Shown here one piece after another: positions 16,000 through 24,800 of a stretch of 51,832 nucleotides of DNA (its first letter is position 1; each line of letters opens with the position of its first letter). The notes under the pieces were generated by a model. It saw only the letters and a program-made list of their open reading frames with translations. It was not told the DNA's origin and did no database searches. A program made the position numbers and the translations under genes. The DNA lies in assembly GCA_013816485.1 (NCBI GenBank), contig JACDEI010000038.1:1-51832 (forward strand), written 5' to 3'. This DNA comes from Planctomycetota bacterium (GTDB lineage: Bacteria > Planctomycetota > UBA11346).

Positions 16000-17105
16000 G
16001 GTGTGACCCCATCGCTGCGTTGCTCTGACTCATCTGCGAACCGCGGATGCACGACGGTGACACGCGGCACGCCTGCGCGCCGCTGCTGACGTTGGAGCAA
16101 GTCCATCGCCAAGGTGAAGACCTGGGGGATGTCGAAGCCCAGGCGCGTGAACGGCAGAGCCGTCGGGGCCGCGAGTGGAAAATTGGCGTGGGCGATGACA
16201 TCGAGGTCGTCTGGCACGCGCAGCCCGAGCTGATGGAGTCCGGCGCTCACCTGCTCCACCAGATTGTCATCGGTCACCACCAGTGCATCGGGACGCTGAT
16301 CCACTGGCCCGCGGAAAAGCGCGAGCACCAAATTGGTCGCCCAACGCGCGTCCCATTGCCCGGCCATCTGGATGAAGGCCGGGTCGTACACCAAGCCGCG
16401 TTCCTCCAACAATCCCTGCCATAGCTCCAAGTGCCGTGGTTGCGCGAGCCCGGGAACCGTGATCAACGCGATGCGTCTGCGTCCGCGTGCGTGGAGGCGC
16501 TCGACCGCTCGGGTGAACCACAGCTTGCCCTCTGCGCCGAGGCTGATTCCAGACACATCGCTGCTGGGGTTCAGTCCGCTGAACGTCACCCGCGGGATGT
16601 CGGCGCCCTTGAGCAGCGACGTGGTGATCCATGGAGAGTCGGTGACGAACAGGATGCCGGCGACCCGGTGGTCGGCGATCTCCTGCGCTAGCCGGTCCGC
16701 CGCCACGGCATCCACGGCGGGATCCGCGTCCTGCATCACCACCATGTGCGACGGCGTGCCCTCGCCCCAGTGGTTGGCCTCGTGCACCAGCAGGTCCCAG
16801 AAACGTACCCAACGGCTGTCGCCGGGATGGCCAGGCACGGACAGCACGAAACGGTGGCGATGCGGTGGATAGTCAGCGACGAGAGTCCCGGCATTGCCGG
16901 CGGCGACGAGAAAGCCCTCGTCGATCACCCGGTCGAAGGCACGTTGCACCGTCATGGCCGAGACGCCGAAGTGATCGCCGATGTCGCTGCGGGTTGGCAC
17001 TCGTTCGCCCGCCCCCAGCGCCCGCTCCCCCACCACCAGGGAACGCAGGTGCTGGACGATGGCGTCGTGTTTGACCGGTGGACGGGTGCGTATGCGGGTA
17101 GTCAT
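15996..17105 (-). CDS. GntR-family regulator with LacI-type effector domain (copy 2)
   Basis: A 369-residue protein. Residues about 10-75 form a GntR winged helix (KHDAIVQHLRSLVVGE, PTRSDIGDHFGVSAMTVQRA), followed by a LacI/periplasmic-binding-type sensor (RRRIALITVPGLAQPRHL, PDALVVTDDNLVEQVSAGLH, DVIAHANFPLAAPT). It is a paralogue of the regulator at 8863-9930. It heads a minus-strand unit with the propeller, PSD1 and DUF1501 genes. Its start codon lies inside a perfect 15-bp-arm inverted repeat (17103-17139), which strongly suggests autoregulation at the level of its own promoter or translation start. Confidence 0.9.
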   Translation of the reverse strand: MTTRIRTRPPVKHDAIVQHLRSLVVGERALGAGERVPTRSDIGDHFGVSAMTVQRAFDRVIDEGFLVAAGNAGTLVADYPPHRHRFVLSVPGHPGDSRWVRFWDLLVHEANHWGEGTPSHMVVMQDADPAVDAVAADRLAQEIADHRVAGILFVTDSPWITTSLLKGADIPRVTFSGLNPSSDVSGISLGAEGKLWFTRAVERLHARGRRRIALITVPGLAQPRHLELWQGLLEERGLVYDPAFIQMAGQWDARWATNLVLALFRGPVDQRPDALVVTDDNLVEQVSAGLHQLGLRVPDDLDVIAHANFPLAAPTALPFTRLGFDIPQVFTLAMDLLQRQQRRAGVPRVTVVHPRFADESEQRSDGVTP

Positions 17106-17139
17106 ACTCTATAATCTTAACGATAGATTATAGAGTATG
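17103..17139. promoter_or_regulatory. Perfect AT-rich palindrome over the GntR start codon (candidate operator)
   Basis: CATACTCTATAATCT at 17103-17117 and its exact reverse complement at 17125-17139 are separated by 7 bp. The left arm contains the regulator's start codon, and a TATAAT-like hexamer occurs within the arm on the minus strand. The AT-rich arms are unlike the GC-rich surroundings and there is no T-run, so an operator is more likely than a terminator of the GH9 gene that ends at 17186. Confidence 0.75.
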
Positions 17140-17185
17140 TGACCGCCGCCGTTGATCACTCTCTAATATTATGCTTAAACAAAGG

Positions 17186-19546
17186 TTATGGCTTTTCGGC
17201 AAGCGCTGCGCAAAGAAACCCGAACGCCGCCGCGGCATAGCAGTTGTTCTGATGCACGGTGAATTCGCTGTTCATTGGTGAGCAGCGGTTGTCGAACCAG
17301 CGTTCGTTGCCCGGCCACTGGTCGATCATCGGGTACACCGTCTGGTGTGGCCATGCTTGATCCCACGGACCTTGGCCGAAGTCTTTTTCCTTCTTCCACG
17401 GGCCATACGGGATGATGCCGGGATGTGGTGTCGGCTTGCCGTTGTACCACGCGTCGAGGTGGAAGACTTGGTTCACATGGCGCGGGCCGAGGCCGGTCAC
17501 CCAGGTGTGATTGAGGGCGTTCGTGCCGAGCACGTAGTCGCAGCTCGTCACCACCGCTGCCCGACAGTGTTTCGCCAGTGCCGGATCGGCGTCCTTGAGC
17601 AGCGTGGCACCGATGATGCCTTCCAAGATCCATGGCGTGGTCTGTTGGCCGACCAACATCGGCATCCAGAAGTTGCCGCCCCAGCGCAGCGCGCGTTTCG
17701 CCGGGGTTTCGACGGCGGCGGCACGGATGGTGGCGAGCACCGGGGCGCGCAGGCGTTCGAGCAACGAGGGATCAGCCTTGCCGATGCTGCCGCTGCCAGG
17801 CAACGCACCGAGCAGGTGGATCCACGCGCCGTATGGTTCCTGGTTCCACACCTGGCGATCGGGCTTCCAACCTGCGGTGTCGCGGTCGAGGCTCTGTTGG
17901 TACTGCGCGTCACCGGTCAGACGAAACAACGCGGCGGCGGCATAGATGCGCATCTCGCGCGGGTCGTGTTTCTTCTCGTCAGCAGCCGTCAGGTTCTTCG
18001 CCGCCCAGGCCCATGATTCGACCGCCTCCTTCGTCCAATCGACGCCCTGCGGATCGGCGACCTGCGCCAGCTTCAGACACCAGGCGAGGTGCGCGGCCGC
18101 CGCGGCATAGCGCAACGTCGACCACGGATCTTCGCCGCTGACCACCCAGGTGCGCTCGACGTCCTGATACGACGCGATGCCGTCACCATCGCCGCCGAAG
18201 GCGTCGCCGCTCACGCGCAGACCGATGCCGCCGGTGCCCCACTGTTTCTTCAGCAGCTCGTGGCGCAGACGGAAACAAAAACGTGGGAGCCATGCCGCTT
18301 CATCAAGAATGTCCGGCACGCCATTGCCGCTTTCCGGGATGTTCAATTGCTTGTCCGTGAAGTTGCGCGGCGCGCATTCGTAGGCGAACAACAGGCACGC
18401 GGCGACGTTCAGGTGCGAATCGTAGGCATCCCAATCACCTGCGTCCTGGTACCAACCCCACGCATCATCGAGCGGACCCGCGATGGCTTTTTCCAGCGCC
18501 GCCTTGTCGCCACCCTCACTGCCCCAGTCCTGCCAACGCACGCGGGTGTACTGGAGCTTGCCGGCGAATCCTGGCGTCAGCTTGGGATGATGTGGCGCGG
18601 GACGTTCGTAGTCGGTGTACGGCTTGGTCAGCGCGATACCGCTGCGGTTGTGGTAGAGCGCACGCGTGACGCTGGTGAAGGCGTCGCGATAGACATCCGG
18701 GCCGATGGCGAACGGAAACGAACAACCGACACCATCGACCGCGACGACGTAGCGCCCTGGCGTGGCGAACGCGCTGAAGTCGCACTCCCACACCTCAGCG
18801 GCCAAGTAGTTGCCCTTCGGCGTGTCGTTCGCGTGTCCCGTCTCTGGTTGGTCGGCCTTGGCGCGGAAGCGCACGGTGCCGGCGAACGCGGGTTTGCCGT
18901 TCGCCTGATCGATCAGACGGAACTGACGGTCTTTCAGAAACGCGAGGTCGAGCGAACCGAGATCGCCCTGCCAGTGATGGACATAACCGTACTTCACCGG
19001 CGAATCGGTGACGTAGCCGACCAGGTTGACGTGTACCGCTTCGCTGCGCGTGCTGTCCGGCGCGAAGCGCACGGTGAGCGGCTTCAGCTCAGCAACGGTG
19101 GAGGCAATGGTGTACTCCGCTCCGGGCTTCATCGCCGCCGGCAATACCAAGTAGAGCCAATGCTCTTTGGCATGGTCAGGATCCTTGTTCACCGCGCGAT
19201 TGTTCACCCCATCCCAACCCTGCACCATCCATGCGAAGTCGGTGCCCTTGCTTTTGCGGCCCACGCGCAGCGGCTTCACGCCGGCGGCAAATGAAGGATC
19301 GCCGGCACAGATGATGGTCCACGACGCGGGTGCTGACGCCGCCGTGACATCGAGCGGCGTGGCGATGACCTTTTCCTCGCTACGCTTCTGACCCTTGCCG
19401 TGGTGCTCGACGTGGCCCTCGTCGACATGGACCATCAGCACGCGCTCGGTCAGCGGCAGGGCCTCGACCAGGTCCATGGCATTGGAGGAGGTGGTGGAGG
19501 CGAGGGCAGCGATGGCAGACACAACGGCAATCAACAGCAGGCGCAT
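17186..19546 (-). CDS. GH9-family glycoside hydrolase (endoglucanase-like), secreted
   Basis: A 786-residue exported protein. The ATG at 19546 is preceded by AGGA at 7 bases and followed by a signal peptide (MRLLLIAVVSAIAALAS). Residues about 165-275 match the N-terminal Ig-like domain typical of this family (VHVNLVGYVTDSPVKYGYV, AEVWECDFSAFATPGRYVV). The GH9 catalytic domain follows. DAGDWDAYDSHLN at about 366-378 carries the Asp residues that act as general base, and NSEFTVHQNN near 755-764 carries the general-acid Glu. Other family features are PESGNGVPDILDEAAW and YVLGTNALNHTWVTGLGPRH. GH9 enzymes cleave beta-1,4-glucans and related polymers by inversion. The actual substrate, cellulose or another beta-glucan or glycan, cannot be read from the sequence. 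Confidence 0.92.
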   Translation of the reverse strand: MRLLLIAVVSAIAALASTTSSNAMDLVEALPLTERVLMVHVDEGHVEHHGKGQKRSEEKVIATPLDVTAASAPASWTIICAGDPSFAAGVKPLRVGRKSKGTDFAWMVQGWDGVNNRAVNKDPDHAKEHWLYLVLPAAMKPGAEYTIASTVAELKPLTVRFAPDSTRSEAVHVNLVGYVTDSPVKYGYVHHWQGDLGSLDLAFLKDRQFRLIDQANGKPAFAGTVRFRAKADQPETGHANDTPKGNYLAAEVWECDFSAFATPGRYVVAVDGVGCSFPFAIGPDVYRDAFTSVTRALYHNRSGIALTKPYTDYERPAPHHPKLTPGFAGKLQYTRVRWQDWGSEGGDKAALEKAIAGPLDDAWGWYQDAGDWDAYDSHLNVAACLLFAYECAPRNFTDKQLNIPESGNGVPDILDEAAWLPRFCFRLRHELLKKQWGTGGIGLRVSGDAFGGDGDGIASYQDVERTWVVSGEDPWSTLRYAAAAAHLAWCLKLAQVADPQGVDWTKEAVESWAWAAKNLTAADEKKHDPREMRIYAAAALFRLTGDAQYQQSLDRDTAGWKPDRQVWNQEPYGAWIHLLGALPGSGSIGKADPSLLERLRAPVLATIRAAAVETPAKRALRWGGNFWMPMLVGQQTTPWILEGIIGATLLKDADPALAKHCRAAVVTSCDYVLGTNALNHTWVTGLGPRHVNQVFHLDAWYNGKPTPHPGIIPYGPWKKEKDFGQGPWDQAWPHQTVYPMIDQWPGNERWFDNRCSPMNSEFTVHQNNCYAAAAFGFLCAALAEKP

Positions 19547-19676
19547 GGTGGATCCTCGTCAGGCTTCCCCGCCGACTGGGCCGCAACTGTACAGGCGACT
19601 TTACCCACGCAGATGGAACACGCAGCGCCCGAGGACCACTCAACCCCACCCACCACGGCCGGTACCATCAGGCACC

Positions 19677-20510
19677 ATGACCGTCCGCCCCCTGTTGCTG
19701 CTCGCACTGATGTCGCTCTCGGTCGGTGCTGACCTGACCGTGAGTCGTGATGGCCACTACCTGGTGATCCATGGTGATCTGCCGGGTGGTGAGCTGCGCA
19801 TTAACCACATCGAATCGTACTGCCGCGCTGGTTCCACCGACGCCGACTGGGTCGCGCACACCAAGATCCCACATCGCAACGAGTTGATCAGCCTGAGTGA
19901 TGACCAACGGGTCCTGCGTTTGCGCGATACGCTCAGTGATGGCGTGGTGGTTGATCACACCATCACTGCGGGAAGCGATCAGGTGAGCTTCCAGGTCAGC
20001 GCGCACAATCCCACGGCGGTAGCGTCGACGCTGCACTGGGCGCAACCCTGCGTCCGCCTGGGTGCCTTTACCGGTTTCAATCCCGACTACACCGTCGGCA
20101 ATCCCGATGATTACCTGCCACGCTGTTTTCTGTTCCTGGACGGCAAACTGACGCGCATGCCCACTCCGGCGTGGACCACCACCGCACGTTACACCCCAGG
20201 CCAAGTGTGGTGTCCCACCAACGTCCCACGCACCGACGTCAATCCACGTCCGCTCAATCCGCAGGTGCCGAGCAACGGCCTGATCGGCTGCTTCAGCGGT
20301 GACGGCACACGCATCGCTGCGATGGCGTGGGAACCGTACCAAGAATTATTCCAGGGCGTCGCGCGTTGCCTGCATGCCGACTTCCGCATCGGTGGTCTAG
20401 CCGCTGGCGAAACCAAGACCGCGCGTGGGGTGCTGTATCTGGTGGCGGCTGACAGCGACGCACTGGTACAGCGGTATCAGCGGGATTTTCCCGAGCATAT
20501 CCGACGTTGA
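19677..20510 (+). CDS. Secreted protein of unknown function
   Basis: A 277-residue protein starting MTVRPLLLLALMSLSVGA, a clear signal peptide. The remainder has many beta-strand-like and aromatic segments (SRDGHYLVIHGD, VDHTITAGSDQVSFQVSAHN, GIAVMAWEPY-like blocks near GDGTRIAAMAWEPYQELFQG). This suggests a beta-sandwich domain of a carbohydrate-active or binding protein, but no family is identified. It is divergent from the GH9 gene across 130 bp and may share its control region, which suggests a linked role in polysaccharide use. Confidence 0.75.
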   Translation: MTVRPLLLLALMSLSVGADLTVSRDGHYLVIHGDLPGGELRINHIESYCRAGSTDADWVAHTKIPHRNELISLSDDQRVLRLRDTLSDGVVVDHTITAGSDQVSFQVSAHNPTAVASTLHWAQPCVRLGAFTGFNPDYTVGNPDDYLPRCFLFLDGKLTRMPTPAWTTTARYTPGQVWCPTNVPRTDVNPRPLNPQVPSNGLIGCFSGDGTRIAAMAWEPYQELFQGVARCLHADFRIGGLAAGETKTARGVLYLVAADSDALVQRYQRDFPEHIRR

Positions 20511-20951
20511 TTAAAACGGTCTCTGCGTCATTTCGTGTGGGTCCTTGGCTGACCGGAAATGATGCCTGACAGCGAACAGGAGACGCAGAGACGCAGAGAC
20601 GCGGAGATCGGAGGAGGCGAAAGTGGCTTTGCGCCGACATCCCCTGCTCTTTTACCCTCATCCGATCTCCGCGTCTCCGCGTCTCCTGTTCAATTCGATG
20701 CGGTTTATCGCTCAATGTAGTTGGACCCGCCGAGCCAAGGGCAGGGAAAGGACCCACACGAAACGCCGCAGATCCTTAAAACGCCTACGCGCACGATTGG
20801 CGTCAAGGAAGCAGCCCGTCGTAAGACATACCATCGTCGATCAACAGGTGCTCGTAGATGCCATCGTCGGCCAGCACTCGATCGGCATTGCCGGGGCAGG
20901 TTTGATTGCCTGTCACTACCTGCTGATGTGACCGCATGCAGCTATCACTCG
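20511..20951. other. Gene-poor stretch with an inverted octamer repeat
   Basis: No convincing gene is seen between the secreted protein (ends 20510) and the convergent gene ending at 20952. The left half holds the inverted repeat at 20574-20691. The right half (about 20720-20940) has only short frames, including a minus-strand one of about 44 codons with TGNQTCPGNADRVLADDGIY, which may be a gene relic. Confidence 0.5.
20574..20691. repeat. Inverted repeat built of AGACGCAG/AGACGCGG octamers
   Basis: The left arm (20574-20612, 39 bp) begins GAACAGGAGACGCAGAGACG and ends GGAGATCGGA. The right arm (20661-20691, 31 bp) is its reverse complement with one 8-bp unit fewer and CGG in place of CAG. 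The loop is 48 bp. A transcript in either direction would form a long hairpin, which could also terminate the two convergent genes. Confidence 0.93.
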
Positions 20952-22508
20952 CTACCGTGCTGGTGCCTCGGCGGTGATGCTGCCACGCAGCGTCCAGGTC
21001 AGCGCACCATCAAACAACCGCCAAAAGTCGCGTGAGAGTCTGCTGGCCTGCGCCGGTTTCAGGTTATCGAACAACCAGCAGCCCAACCGTCGCGCGGGCA
21101 GTTTCCCGGTAACTACCGCTCCATCCTTGCTGGTGCCGAGCGTGATCTCGCTGCCCGTGTCGAAGGCGACTATCGACGTGCTGCCAGCATCCGCGAGTCC
21201 GGCCACCGCCACCGCTCCGGCGGGGAGCGCCATGATCGGACCGTAGACCTTCACCAAGTCGGGATCGTTCTCCACTGGCACCGGCGTGGTTGATGGAATG
21301 GCAGGTGGATCGATCAGGCGGACCGTGCCGGTAAAACCAGCCGCCAACGGTCCGCCAGCTACTTTGAGCTGCACCTGCGTCGTATAGTCGTTGCGATGCC
21401 CATTATAGGCGCGTCCGCCCACGAGTCCGGCAACCTCGCACATCTTCACGTCGAAGAGCACCACCGGCAGCCGCAAATTCCTTACGACGCTTATACAACT
21501 ACCACGCGTCGCATCGCCCAAGCCGCTGAGGATCACCAATTGCTGATCCTGCAGGAGATCTTTGCTACCATCGCTGTGCAGGTCCTTCACGCCAGCGAGC
21601 GTGAGCACCATGCCGATGGCGGTGCAGTGATCGTAGAGCGCACGTTCCCAGGGATCGAATTTTTCCACATTGGAGCCGGCGCAGAACAACACCCGCAAAC
21701 CGCGCAGCGATACCACCGCATATCCATTGGCCGGGTCGGGCACCTCACCAATGGGATCCGTGACCACCGGCAGCGCGGCAAGGACGGCATCAAGTGTGCC
21801 AAGTCCGCTGAAATAGGCGCGTGCCGCTGTCGACATGGGATCGAGTTGCAGCACGGCTTTCCATGCGTTACTGGCCGCAGCCACATCACCAGAGCGTTCT
21901 GCTTTGATCGCCAACGCGGTGAGTTCCTTCACTGCCTTGGTCCGGCCCTTGGCATCGCCATCGCGGAAACGTTCACGTGCGACACCCTCGCTCTTGAGGA
22001 AGACGGTGCGCGCTTTGGCCAACACCTCAGTACGTTTCTGCACCAGCGACTGTACCGCCTCCGGCAATGCTGCCGGCACACTGGGCGCACCCAGGAGATC
22101 AGTCGCCGGTGCCTCGCTGACGCCGTCCAATCGTTGCCGCACCTGATCGAGTTGTCCCAGTGCGGTGAAAAATGCCACCGCGTCAGCCTGGGTATCCGCG
22201 ATGCGGAGCACCTCCTGATAGGCGGCGATGGCGATGGTCTTGTCGGGTTTGCGGGCTTCGCGTTTCCCCACGGCGATCAAGTCGCTGATGGCGCTGCTGT
22301 CCGCCTTGGTCCGCTCGGCGGCATAGACGCGCTGCGCCTGATCGACCACGTGCTGATAGGCATCCACCTGTGTCACCTGCCATTGTTTCCACGTCGTCAT
22401 GGTCTGTTCGCCGTCGGAGGCCGAAAGCGCGCTGCCCTGTGGCAGCGGCAGCAGCGGCAGCAGCGGCAGCAGCGACAGCAGCAACATGAGCCAATACAGG
22501 CGCGTCAT
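20952..22508 (-). CDS. Secreted protein of unknown function with repeat-built signal peptide
   Basis: A 518-residue protein. The ATG at 22508 is chosen because AGGAGA lies seven bases upstream and the signal peptide follows at once. That signal (MTRLYWLMLLLSLLPLLPLL) is encoded by 9-bp CTGCTGCCG-type tandem repeats. Residues about 35-210 look helical and TPR-like (AYQHVVDQAQRVYAAERTK, DKTIAIAAYQEVLRIADTQA, DVAAASNAWKAVLQLDP). Residues about 260-518 look like a Rossmann- or ThuA-like alpha/beta region (GLRVLFCAGSNVEKFDPWER, LLQDQQLVILSGLGD, LRLPVVLFDVKMCEVAGLVG). The second half resembles glutamine-amidotransferase-like ThuA-type domains in pattern, but catalytic residues are not evident. The role is unknown. 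Confidence 0.75.
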   Translation of the reverse strand: MTRLYWLMLLLSLLPLLPLLPLPQGSALSASDGEQTMTTWKQWQVTQVDAYQHVVDQAQRVYAAERTKADSSAISDLIAVGKREARKPDKTIAIAAYQEVLRIADTQADAVAFFTALGQLDQVRQRLDGVSEAPATDLLGAPSVPAALPEAVQSLVQKRTEVLAKARTVFLKSEGVARERFRDGDAKGRTKAVKELTALAIKAERSGDVAAASNAWKAVLQLDPMSTAARAYFSGLGTLDAVLAALPVVTDPIGEVPDPANGYAVVSLRGLRVLFCAGSNVEKFDPWERALYDHCTAIGMVLTLAGVKDLHSDGSKDLLQDQQLVILSGLGDATRGSCISVVRNLRLPVVLFDVKMCEVAGLVGGRAYNGHRNDYTTQVQLKVAGGPLAAGFTGTVRLIDPPAIPSTTPVPVENDPDLVKVYGPIMALPAGAVAVAGLADAGSTSIVAFDTGSEITLGTSKDGAVVTGKLPARRLGCWLFDNLKPAQASRLSRDFWRLFDGALTWTLRGSITAEAPAR

Positions 22509-22833
22509 GGTCGGTCTCCTGGTCGGGTAAACGTCACCAAGCTCGGTGCGTGACCACGGATGATAAAAAGGGCAGCCGAGTGGTTCCATACAGGTTTTTC
22601 CATGGGGATCATACACGATCAGCGCCAGGGGGAGTTGTCTGCATAGCCGCTAGGATGGCTACGACTGATGAGCTTTCACTTGCAGACTTCCACGGTGTCG
22701 GCGGGTGGACACTGCCCGCACGATGACGGTGACAGCGCGACGGTTCCGCCGGTGCATCGCCCTGCGTGCGGCGATGCCCAGTTTTCATGCATCCGGTTCG
22801 CCCCGACAACGACTGGGACGAGGAGATAGGGCC
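22509..22833. other. Divergent intergenic region
   Basis: This separates the start of the minus-strand gene at 22508 and the plus-strand gene at 22834. It contains the two ribosome binding sites at its ends and presumably divergent promoters. I see no repeat, hairpin or small gene that stands out. Confidence 0.5.
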
Positions 22834-24627
22834 ATGCACACCATCGCAGCGGGAATGCTCCTCCTGGTGTGCTGCACCGTCTGTGCGGCAGTCGATCCGG
22901 CGGTCCTGGCATCCGGACCGCTCGGAGTTGGTGGAGACGAGGTCCTACGCGCTACGGCGTTTCAGCAGGACGGTACGTTGGTCGTGGGCGGCACTATTGG
23001 CGCGACGGCACCTGGCGGCCTGACACCGCTGGTGGTGGGCAGCGCAACGGCAGCGAGCGAAGGCGCCATCCTGCGCTTGAGCAATGATGGTCGCACGGTG
23101 TTGTCCGTGACCAGGGTATCGGCAGCGGTGTTCGATCTCGCCATCGACAGCGCCGATCGTATCCACGTCGCCGCAGGCGCGGGTGGATACTTGGTGTTGT
23201 CCAGCGATGGCAGCACCCTGGTACGCAGCAAGCCGGTTGGATTCGTGCGACGTGTCGATGTCGGCACCGACGATCGTGCGGTGATCCTGCGCCCATCGAA
23301 CACCAGCGACGACAGCGCGACCGGCACCGGCACGGTGTTCCTGTACAACGCAGCGGGCGACGAGGTGGTGAACTTCGCCGGCTACCGCAATACCCTCGAC
23401 GTGTGCCTCGACAGTACCTCGCAGACTATCGTCACCATCGGCTGGCGGCAGACGAGCGCCTTCGACGGATCGTCGACCCAACCGGTGCAGATCGCCTACC
23501 TGCGTGGCAGCGACTACGCCGGCGCGGCGAAGTGGACCGGCTACGACTGGTCGACCGACACCGCCTCGGATCGATTCCTCAACAAACCGACTAACAACAT
23601 GGCCGACACCCGTGGTTACCGCGTGGCGCTTGGAGGCGATGGTAAGGTCTACGCCGCCTTTGAGTGCGCTGGTGGCAACACCATCTTCCGTTATTCGCCG
23701 TTCTCCATCACCACCACGGTGACGATTGTCGGAGGTGATAAATACCACGAGTGGTACAACACCGCGGCGGAACATAAAACCTTCTTCGCGCGTTATGAGG
23801 CTGCCACCGGAGCCTATCTAAAAGGACAACGATTCGTGTCACGATTGAGCAACGGCAAAGGCAACGCGGTGCGGGTGAAGAACGGTAACATCGCTGCCAA
23901 TACGCTTGGCGAAGTTTTTCTGACTGGTGCTTCCGCCTCTGGTCTGCCGTTGTCGTACGAACCACTACCGGCCGGCAGCTACACCGGTGGTGCCTTCGTG
24001 CTGCACATGAGCAGCGATTTCACCACCCGCCGGCTGTGCACACGACTGTCGTCGGGCGGCAGCATGGAGGCGGCGGCGATCGCCCCAGGCCGACTTGCAC
24101 TGGTGGGATCATGTGGTGCGACCACGCTGAGCGTCATGCCGCTGCAAGGATCGTTCGGTGGCGGCAGCAGCGATGGTTTGGCGGCCGTCATCGCGCTTGG
24201 CGATCCCAGCGATACCACGCCGCCAGCAACGCCAACTGCTCCGCTGGTCAGCGGCGGGACCACCGCACGGCCAACACTCAGCGGCGTCAGCGAAGCCAAC
24301 GCGGTGATCCGCATTTTCGACGGCGGCATCCAGGTCGCGACGGTGTTCGCCGATGGTAGCGGCGCGTGGAGTTGGACGCCGGCCAGCGATCTGACACCGG
24401 GCGAGCATCACTTCACCGTCATCGCCCAGGATGCGACCGGCAATGCTAGCGGCGCCTCGCCAGCAGTGACCACCACAGCGCCGTCCAGCACCGGCGGCGG
24501 TTCATCCGGATCGTCATCGTCAGCAGGTGGCGGCGGCTGTGGCGTCGGTGGCGGGAGTGCGGTGTGGCTGATGTTGCTGGTCGCTGCGTTCGCGTGGTGC
24601 GTGCCGAAGCGAAACGGGCTCCGATAA
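22834..24627 (+). CDS. Secreted propeller-like protein with Ig-like domain and possible C-terminal sorting signal
   Basis: A 597-residue protein. The ATG has AGGAG eight bases upstream. A signal peptide (MHTIAAGMLLLVCCTVCAA) is followed by about 430 residues of repeated strand-rich segments of the SBBP/propeller kind (LRATAFQQDGTLVVGGTIGA, AILRLSNDGRTVLSVTRV, FLTGASASGLPLSYEP). Residues about 459-549 are a bacterial Ig-like domain (TPPATPTAPLVSGGTTARPT, GAWSWTPASDLTPGEHHFTV). A Ser/Gly-rich linker leads to GGGGCGVGGG, a hydrophobic helix and a basic end (CVPKRNGLR) at about 566-597. That tripartite tail is the layout of GlyGly-CTERM/MYXO-CTERM-type sorting signals. It is therefore probably exported, processed at the C-terminus and surface-anchored or released. 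Ligand unknown. Confidence 0.82.
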   Translation: MHTIAAGMLLLVCCTVCAAVDPAVLASGPLGVGGDEVLRATAFQQDGTLVVGGTIGATAPGGLTPLVVGSATAASEGAILRLSNDGRTVLSVTRVSAAVFDLAIDSADRIHVAAGAGGYLVLSSDGSTLVRSKPVGFVRRVDVGTDDRAVILRPSNTSDDSATGTGTVFLYNAAGDEVVNFAGYRNTLDVCLDSTSQTIVTIGWRQTSAFDGSSTQPVQIAYLRGSDYAGAAKWTGYDWSTDTASDRFLNKPTNNMADTRGYRVALGGDGKVYAAFECAGGNTIFRYSPFSITTTVTIVGGDKYHEWYNTAAEHKTFFARYEAATGAYLKGQRFVSRLSNGKGNAVRVKNGNIAANTLGEVFLTGASASGLPLSYEPLPAGSYTGGAFVLHMSSDFTTRRLCTRLSSGGSMEAAAIAPGRLALVGSCGATTLSVMPLQGSFGGGSSDGLAAVIALGDPSDTTPPATPTAPLVSGGTTARPTLSGVSEANAVIRIFDGGIQVATVFADGSGAWSWTPASDLTPGEHHFTVIAQDATGNASGASPAVTTTAPSSTGGGSSGSSSSAGGGGCGVGGGSAVWLMLLVAAFAWCVPKRNGLR

Positions 24628-24800
24628 ACGCTTTACGTTTTTCTTGGCCATGAAACGCGTCACAAGCGACTGTATGCGGCGATCCAAGCTCGTATTGTCC
24701 GCTACCTTGTGCTGCGGCCCAAACGCTCGACGTGAGCACGATCAGCACGTCATTCTTGGAATCCACCAACTACGCACAGCCCACCACAACTGATGACCGC

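Noticed and set aside
18089..19294. A 401-codon plus-strand frame
   Set aside because: It is antisense to the GH9 gene, whose catalytic motifs are clear. The composition is that of a shadow.
20623..20931. A 102-codon plus-strand frame and a 44-codon minus-strand frame
   Set aside because: The first starts inside the inverted octamer repeat and is Arg-rich. The second reads plausibly but is short, has no ribosome binding site and no family; at most a relic.
24628..24648. Terminator after the CTERM-type gene
   Set aside because: AAACG/CGTTT gives only a 5-bp stem before a short T-run; too weak to list as a feature.
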